From positions 1,240,001 to 1,304,000 of the forward strand of contig NZ_CP107935.1 in the NCBI RefSeq assembly GCF_036038375.1: 64,000 bases of DNA, read 5' to 3'. The notes beneath the pieces are model-generated. The model made no database searches and was not told the DNA's origin. It saw only the letters and a program-made list of their open reading frames with translations. A program made the position numbers and the translations under genes. The DNA is from Streptomyces sp. NBC_00414. Lineage in GTDB: Bacteria; Actinomycetota; Actinomycetes; Streptomycetales; Streptomycetaceae. Shown piece after piece: positions 58,854-64,000 of the stretch (the stretch's first letter is position 1; each line of letters starts with the position of its first letter).

Positions 58854-60251
58854 TCAGTCGCGTGCCGCCGGCTGGATGTTCTGGTTCAGCCGGAACAGGT
58901 TGCCCGGGTCGTAGTCGGCCTTGATCCGGGCCAGGCGTGCGTAGTTGTCGCGGTAGCTCGCGCGGACCCGCTCCTGCCCCTCGTCCATCATCATGTTCAC
59001 GTAGGCGCCGCCCGCCGAGTACGGGTGCAGTGCCTCGAAGTAGTCGACGGTCCACTGCCTGATGAGGTCGGCGTTCGCCGGGTCGGGGTCCACCCCCGCG
59101 TACACCGAGGCCCAGCGCGCGTCCCGGTAGCTCCAGGCGGTGTCCGTCGGTGCGAGGTCGTGGACGGCGCCGTCGATCGGGTACAGGTGGAACGTCGACT
59201 TCAGGGTCGGCAGTTCGGCACCGAACTTGGCGTGCTGCTCGATCGCGTCACCGGGGATCTCGTTGACGAAGTCGGCGCGCCAGTACCACTGGTCGCCGGG
59301 CGGGTAGAGCCCGTCGAATGCCGACTGGATCGCGGGGTGCGGCATCGGCGCGGGCCCGTGCAGCAGCGGTTCGGGAAGCGCGTCGAGCAGCGGCGCCATC
59401 AGGCGGGCCGCCGCGTCCGCGTCGTCCCCGGTGTAGCACCACACGACACCGCAGGCCTTGCGGCCCTGGATCTCCTCGGGGAAGGGCGGGGCCGGCGGGA
59501 CAGCGCCGAACAGGAAGAAGCCGTTGAGTTCACGGGGTGCGTGAGGGATGAAGTCCCGGTAGGCGGTGAGGACTTCGGCCGCCAGCTCGACGGGCCAGAA
59601 GGTGGGTCCCGCGACGACCGTGCTCACCTCGTGCAGCCGGAACCGGAACGAGGTGACGACTCCGAAGTTGCCTCCACCGCCGCGGATCGCCCAGTACAGG
59701 TCGGCGTTCTCGTCGGCGCTCGCGCGTACCTGCGTGCCGTCGGCCAGTACGAGTTCGGCCTCCAGGAGGTTGTCGATGGTCAGCCCGCACTTGCGGCTGA
59801 GATGGCCGAGGCCGCCGCCGAGGGTGAGTCCGCCGACTCCGGTGGTGGAGATGATGCCGCTCGGTGTGGCCAGCCCGTGCGCGTTGGTGGCGCGGTCCAC
59901 CTCGCCCCAGACGCAGCCCGCGCCGGCGCGGACCGTCCTGGCCCCGGGATCGACCTCGATGTCCTTGAGCGGGGACAGGTCGACGACCACGCCGTCGTCG
60001 CATGTCCCCAGCCCCGCCCCGTGGTGCCCGCCGCCGCGGACGGCGAGCGGCAGGTCGTGACCGCGGGCGAAGCCGATGACGCCTGCCACGTCCTCGGCGC
60101 TGGTGCAGCGTGCCACCAGGGCGGGCCGCCGGTCGATCATCGCGTTGTAGACGGCGCGGGCCTCCTGGTAACCGGAGTCGTCCGGGCCGGTCAACTGCCC
60201 TTCGAACTGCGTGAGTTCTTGGCGGGCGGCTTGTGCGGGCGTGACGGACAT
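58854..60251 (-). CDS. FAD-dependent BBE-like oxidoreductase
   Basis: 465 residues. PCMH FAD domain with LAVRGGGHHGAGLGTCDDG (His at about 76-77 for covalent FAD), GAGCVWGEVDRATNAHGL, TPSGIISTTGVGGLTLGGGL, LVLADGTQVRAS, and RGGGGNFGVVTSFRFRLHEV. The cysteine usual for bicovalent berberine-bridge enzymes is absent from the GIISTTG loop, so FAD is probably attached once. C-terminal BBE motif YRDNYARLARIKADYDPGNL with FRLNQNI. Oxidises sugars, oligosaccharides or alkaloid-like compounds. ATG start. Same orientation as the downstream LAL regulator gene (166 bp apart). Confidence 0.9.
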   Translation of the reverse strand: MSVTPAQAARQELTQFEGQLTGPDDSGYQEARAVYNAMIDRRPALVARCTSAEDVAGVIGFARGHDLPLAVRGGGHHGAGLGTCDDGVVVDLSPLKDIEVDPGARTVRAGAGCVWGEVDRATNAHGLATPSGIISTTGVGGLTLGGGLGHLSRKCGLTIDNLLEAELVLADGTQVRASADENADLYWAIRGGGGNFGVVTSFRFRLHEVSTVVAGPTFWPVELAAEVLTAYRDFIPHAPRELNGFFLFGAVPPAPPFPEEIQGRKACGVVWCYTGDDADAAARLMAPLLDALPEPLLHGPAPMPHPAIQSAFDGLYPPGDQWYWRADFVNEIPGDAIEQHAKFGAELPTLKSTFHLYPIDGAVHDLAPTDTAWSYRDARWASVYAGVDPDPANADLIRQWTVDYFEALHPYSAGGAYVNMMMDEGQERVRASYRDNYARLARIKADYDPGNLFRLNQNIQPAARD

Positions 60252-60416
60252 GGCATCCCCCGATCCGGGGCCCCGTCGTCCGGGCCCCTCCGATGGGCCT
60301 GTTCTAGTCCGGCGGCCCGGGCTCGGACATCCGTCCCCACCACTCAGCTCGGCGTCCTCGCCTACCTATGTCTACCTGTGCCTGCCTCGGTCCGCCTGCA
60401 TCCAACGTACCTCCAC

Positions 60417-63035
60417 CTACGACTCACGGCTCGGCAGGATTCCGAGCTCCGTGGCACGGCCGGCGGCCTCGCGCCGGGTGCGGGCACCGAGCTTCTCCAG
60501 CACGGCGGCCACGTGGTTGTCGACGGTACGGACCGAGACGACGAGCCGCCCGGCGATCTCCGGGTTGGTGAGGCCCTGGGCCACCAGTCGCATGACCTGG
60601 AGCTGGCGCACGGTGAGGCCGGCGGGATTCTCCCGGGTGGCGGCGAGCGGCCCGCGCGGGATGCGGCGTACGCCGAGGTGTCGCAGCTCGGCGCGGACCA
60701 GACGGGCCAGGGGTTCGGCGCCGAGCGCGTCCAGCGTCGCGAGGGCGGCGAGCTTGTCGTCCGGGTCCGGGCTCTCGGCGAGGGCGGCGGCATGCTCGTA
60801 CGGGCAGCCGGCCGCGTGCCACGCCCGGGCCGCCTCCCGCCGGCGGCCGGCGGTCTGGAGGGCGTACGGGTGGTCCGAGCCGTCCGCCGGTACGGGGTGC
60901 CCGGCCCTGGTGAGCCAGTGGCCGAGTTCGGCGCGGTGCGGGACGGCGTTCAGTCGGCGGGCCTGCTCGAAGGTGTCGCTGACCAGTTCGGCCACCGCCT
61001 GGTGATCGCCACGGAGCCAGGCGGCCTCGGCCCGGGCCGCGGCGACCGGTCCGGTGCGCTGCAGTTCACGGGTGCGTACGGCGATCTCCCAGGCCTCGTC
61101 GAGCAGTTCGTCGCCGCCGTCCCGGCCGCGCCGGATCCGGACCCGGGCGAGGACGGTCAGGGCCGGGCAGCGCGCGGGGACGAAGTCGTGGGCGCCGATC
61201 TCGGCGTGCCGCTCCGCCGCGTCCCAGGCGCCCGCGGCGAACTTCCGCAGCGCCATGGCCACGTGGAGGTAGCTGAGGAACCCGACGTGCTCCGCCCGGT
61301 CGGCCAGCTCCATACCGGGAGCGAGGAAACGGTCGGCCTCGGTGTGTTCGAGGCGTTCGAGCAGTGTCCAGATGAGGTTGGCGTACGAACGGCAGGCGTG
61401 CTCGACCTCCCCGGCGGCCAGCGCGACCCTCAGGCTCTCCTCCAACTGGGCGCGGCCCAGCAGGTCTCCGGCGCGCCAGCGGGCGGTGCCGACGTTGTTG
61501 AGGGCGTGCGCGAGGATCGCGTCGTCACCCGTACGGCGGGCCAGGGTGATGGCACGTTCGCCGAAGTCGATGGCCTGGGCGGTGCGTTCGGACAGCATGT
61601 GGAGCTGGGAGGTGTTGCTGAGCGCGAGCGCGAGGAGCCGCTCGTCGCCCGCCTCCTCCAGGACGGCGATGGCCTCCCGGGCGGCGCGCTGGGCGTCGTC
61701 GGCGTTCCCCGCCCACCAGTGGATGCGGGAGAGCCAGCGAAGGTCGGCGCCGAGTGCCTTGGTGTCGCCGAGGAACCTGCGCAGCGCGACCGCGTCCCGT
61801 TCGGCGTCCACGGCGGCCGCGGAATCGGCGATGGTGTAGCTCTCGATGGCGAACCGCTCCAGCAGATCGGCGAGTTCGGCCGCCTCGAAGCGGTCTCGCT
61901 GCCGCAGGACCAGCCGCAGGTGGGCCGCGGCCTCCCGGTGCGAGCCCGCGCCGGCGGCGTCCCGGGCGGCATCGGGCCCGTAGCGTGCGATCGCCTCCTG
62001 GTCACCGGCCTGTGCCGCGTGGTGGACGACACGGGCCGGGTCGGAGCCCGGTTTCTCGACGAGTGCGGCGAGGACCTGCCGGTTGAGTGCGATACGGCGT
62101 GCGGCGGGCAGCGAGTCGGCGACGGCCCGGCGGATCAACTCATGGCGGAATCCGGCCCGTTCGGGTGTCACGGTCAGCAGGCCGCGCTGTTCGGCGACCG
62201 CCAGCTCGGCCACACCGTCCGTCAGCAGCGCGTCCACGAGGGGGCGTTCGACCGCGGAGGGCACCACGGCGAGCTGTTCCAGGGCGTCCCGGGTGCGGTC
62301 GTCCAGGTCGCGCAGCCGGGCGAGGACCGCGTCGACCACTGTGGGCGGTACGGCTCCGGTGCCGCCGGCCGCCACCACCTCGGCGACGAAGAACGGGTTG
62401 CCCGAGGTGACCGCGTACACCTCCGCCGGGTCCAGACCGCTCACCGCGCTGAGCGTGTGCACGGCGCTCCGGGAGAGCCGGGACAGGGGCAGGCGGTGCA
62501 CGCGTTCGGCTCGGGACACCTGGCCGAGGAGGTGGTGCAGGGGGTGGCGGCGGTCCAGTTCGTCGTCGCGGTAGGTCAGGACCAGTACGGCCGGCAGACG
62601 TTCGACCCGGTGCACCAGGAACCGCAGCGCGTCGAGCGAGGCCTCGTCGGCCCAGTGCACGTCCTCGACGACGAGGACGGCCGGGTGCGGGGCCGCGGTG
62701 AGTTCCGCCCGCAGCGCGTCGTACACCCGGGGCCGGTCGCCGCCCGCCGTGAGCGCCCGCGCCAGTTCCGCGCCGACGCCGCCGACGAGATCGCGGAATG
62801 GGCCGAGCGGCCGGCGCGTCGCGAGGTCGTCGCACTCCCCCACCAGGACGCGCGACGTGGCGGGCAGCACCCCCGGCATGGCCTTCACCAGGCTGGACTT
62901 GCCGATGCCCGCCTCCCCGTGGACGAGCGCGACGGAGCCGGCTCCGTCGGCCGCGTCCCTGGCTGCCGAGGCCAGCCGGTCCAGCTCGTGGTCTCGTTCG
63001 AGGATCCCCCAATCCACGGCGCCATGCTGGCACAT
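60417..63035 (-). CDS. LAL-type LuxR-family transcriptional regulator
   Basis: 872 residues. Walker A VALVHGEAGIGKSSLVKAM (about 36-50), Walker B AVLVVEDVHWADEAS, STAND-like LVLTYRDDELDRRHPLHHLL, a TPR-like middle, and C-terminal LuxR HTH (LTVRQLQVMRLVAQGLTNPE, VSVRTVDNHVAAVLEKLGAR). ATG 63035 has AAGAGG; an upstream ATG at 63068 lacks a ribosome site. Divergent from a GH78 rhamnosidase with a LacI-type palindrome between, so it may be induced by, or control, rhamnose-related genes, though LAL regulators often act elsewhere. Confidence 0.93.
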   Translation of the reverse strand: MCQHGAVDWGILERDHELDRLASAARDAADGAGSVALVHGEAGIGKSSLVKAMPGVLPATSRVLVGECDDLATRRPLGPFRDLVGGVGAELARALTAGGDRPRVYDALRAELTAAPHPAVLVVEDVHWADEASLDALRFLVHRVERLPAVLVLTYRDDELDRRHPLHHLLGQVSRAERVHRLPLSRLSRSAVHTLSAVSGLDPAEVYAVTSGNPFFVAEVVAAGGTGAVPPTVVDAVLARLRDLDDRTRDALEQLAVVPSAVERPLVDALLTDGVAELAVAEQRGLLTVTPERAGFRHELIRRAVADSLPAARRIALNRQVLAALVEKPGSDPARVVHHAAQAGDQEAIARYGPDAARDAAGAGSHREAAAHLRLVLRQRDRFEAAELADLLERFAIESYTIADSAAAVDAERDAVALRRFLGDTKALGADLRWLSRIHWWAGNADDAQRAAREAIAVLEEAGDERLLALALSNTSQLHMLSERTAQAIDFGERAITLARRTGDDAILAHALNNVGTARWRAGDLLGRAQLEESLRVALAAGEVEHACRSYANLIWTLLERLEHTEADRFLAPGMELADRAEHVGFLSYLHVAMALRKFAAGAWDAAERHAEIGAHDFVPARCPALTVLARVRIRRGRDGGDELLDEAWEIAVRTRELQRTGPVAAARAEAAWLRGDHQAVAELVSDTFEQARRLNAVPHRAELGHWLTRAGHPVPADGSDHPYALQTAGRRREAARAWHAAGCPYEHAAALAESPDPDDKLAALATLDALGAEPLARLVRAELRHLGVRRIPRGPLAATRENPAGLTVRQLQVMRLVAQGLTNPEIAGRLVVSVRTVDNHVAAVLEKLGARTRREAAGRATELGILPSRES

Positions 63036-63087
63036 GCACGCCTCTTGAAGCCCCACAGCGGCACCCATAGGATCGTTCAACAACAGG

Positions 63088-63101
63088 TTGAAACGTTTCA
63101 A
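63088..63101. promoter_or_regulatory. Palindrome TTGAAACGTTTCAA upstream of GH78 gene
   Basis: Perfect 14-bp palindrome of the LacI-operator type, overlapped by a TTCAAC-N5-GTTGAA inverted repeat (63077-63093). Lies 82 bp before the rhamnosidase ATG and 53 bp before the LAL start. Confidence 0.65.
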
Positions 63102-63182
63102 GCAATCCCACGTCTCCCTTCCGCCCCTCACTGATTCACCCGCACCCCGCACCCGCGCACGTACGCAACCAAGGGACCTCAC

Positions 63183-64000
63183 ATGACCAAGGGCTGGAAC
63201 CGCCGCGCCTTCCTCCGCAGCTCGGTCGCCGGAGCGAGCGCCTCCGCCGCCCTCGCCTCCGGCACCGCCGCCGCCTCCGCGTCGGCCCCCATGGGCGCCG
63301 ACGCCTCGCGGCCGGGCAGGCTGCATGTCGAGCGCACGACCGTCGAGTACGCCGAGACCTTGCTCGGCACGGAGGTGGAACAGCCGCGGCTCACGTGGGA
63401 GTTGGCGGCCGACGGGCGCGGAGCCCGGCAGAGCGCCTATCACGTGAGAGTCGCACTCAGCGAGAAGGGCCTGCGCGAGGGGAAGCGGGCCGTCTGGGAC
63501 TCCGGCCGGGTCACGTCGGACCGCAGCGTCGGTATCGCCTACGCGGGCCCCGCACTGAAGCCGCGCACCCGCTACCACTGGCAGGTCAGGGTCTGGGACG
63601 GCGAGGGCCGGCCGTCGGCGTGGAGTGCCCCGCGCTGGTGGGAGACAACGTTGTCCAAGGATGCCTGGCAGGGATTCTGGATCGGTGCGGCCGCCGCGCC
63701 CCAGCCGCCGACGTTCGACGGCGCGTCCTGGATCTGGTCGCCCGGCGCGACCTCCGGTGACGCGCCCAACGGCCCCCGCTGGTTCCGCGGCTCGCTGACG
63801 CCACCTGCGGGCGCGGAGATCCGGAGGGCAACCCTGCTCGCTACGGCCGACGACGACTTCACGCTGTATCTCGACGGCGTCCGGGTGACGCACCAGGCCG
63901 AACAGACCGACGCCTGGCGGCAGGGCCATCTCCTCGACGTCACGGCGGAGGTGAAGGCCGCGGGCTCCGGCCCCCTGGTGGTCGCCGCCCTCGCCACGAA
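63183..64000 (+). CDS. Exported GH78 alpha-L-rhamnosidase (3' partial)
   Basis: Open to the window end; 272 codons visible of a protein usually 900-1100 long. Twin-arginine signal: KGWNRRAFLRSSVAGASA. Mature N-terminus: RTTVEYAETLLGTEVEQPRL (rhamnosidase N-domain), then YHVRVALSEKGLREGKRAVW, LKPRTRYHWQVRVWDGEGRP, WQGFWIGAAAAP, WIWSPGAT, RWFRGSLTPPAGAEI, ATADDDFTLYLDGVRV. The catalytic barrel is outside the window. Releases alpha-L-rhamnose from plant glycosides or polysaccharides. Start ATG at AACCAAGGGACCTCAC. A LacI-type palindrome lies 82 bp upstream, suggesting sugar-controlled expression. Confidence 0.9.
   Translation, partial: MTKGWNRRAFLRSSVAGASASAALASGTAAASASAPMGADASRPGRLHVERTTVEYAETLLGTEVEQPRLTWELAADGRGARQSAYHVRVALSEKGLREGKRAVWDSGRVTSDRSVGIAYAGPALKPRTRYHWQVRVWDGEGRPSAWSAPRWWETTLSKDAWQGFWIGAAAAPQPPTFDGASWIWSPGATSGDAPNGPRWFRGSLTPPAGAEIRRATLLATADDDFTLYLDGVRVTHQAEQTDAWRQGHLLDVTAEVKAAGSGPLVVAALAT

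Noticed and set aside
58755..63134. 1459-codon plus-strand frame
   Set aside because: Entirely antisense to the BBE-like and LAL genes, Val/Gly/Arg-rich with no motif; a known artefact of high-GC coding DNA.

Overview
The window is high-GC (about 70-73%) actinobacterial chromosome with GC-rich third codon positions, many GTG and a few TTG starts, LAL regulators, DUF5753/DUF397 pairs, SpoIIE/RsbW/STAS signalling proteins and Tat or Sec exported hydrolases. This points to a Streptomyces or close relative. No rRNA, tRNA, CRISPR array, transposase or prophage was seen. The first gene (SpoIIE phosphatase) and the last (GH78 rhamnosidase) run off the window.

Layout. 1-7.5 kb: SpoIIE-ATPase, drug efflux MFS, small winged-helix regulator divergent from a STAS-ANTAR fusion, PaaX-type regulator divergent from AidB-like acyl-CoA dehydrogenase, copper-chaperone-like protein. 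7.6-10.9 kb: a three-gene run of unrecognised proteins, two of which share a 26-residue Gly/Ser motif. 10.9-20 kb: cytokinin-dehydrogenase-like flavoprotein, LacI regulator divergent from a Gfo/Idh/MocA oxidoreductase, SUMF1-fold protein, soluble transhydrogenase, YciO, TauE/SafE permease, NudK-like Nudix. 20-28 kb: fibronectin lipoprotein, secreted jelly-roll protein with a chitinase-type promoter, secreted metallohydrolase with F5/8C domain, TetR, a LysR effector domain without HTH divergent from a DUF5997-like protein, luciferase-like oxidoreductase, GNAT, small secreted protein, STAS remnant. 28-37 kb: OmpR regulator with hybrid PAS kinase, repeat-rich membrane protein, second OmpR/kinase pair, L,D-transpeptidase. 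37-43.6 kb: secreted GH10 xylanase, PPOX oxidoreductase, S1 protease, GH92 mannosidase. 43.6-48.2 kb: DUF1206 protein divergent from a coupled operon of receiver-thioredoxin-reductase fusion, cyclic-nucleotide-domain kinase and UBP zinc finger. 48-58.8 kb: LAL regulator, RsbW-like ATPase coupled to a DUF6624-like protein, SDR, TPR regulator divergent from an HTH/DUF5753-DUF397 pair, degenerate nucleotide-kinase-like protein, methyltransferase. 58.8-64 kb: BBE-like oxidase, second LAL regulator divergent from the GH78 gene.

How the genes fit together. Secreted polysaccharide- and protein-degrading enzymes (xylanase, mannosidase, rhamnosidase, protease, jelly-roll protein) carry LacI- or DasR-like palindromes in their promoters, which fits substrate-induced saprophytic growth on plant or chitin material. 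Anti-sigma/anti-anti-sigma proteins, two-component systems and LAL/XRE regulators form a second theme of stress and development signalling. The least explained units are the 7.6-10.9 kb trio, the receiver-TrxR/kinase/UBP-finger operon and the 11-residue-repeat membrane protein.
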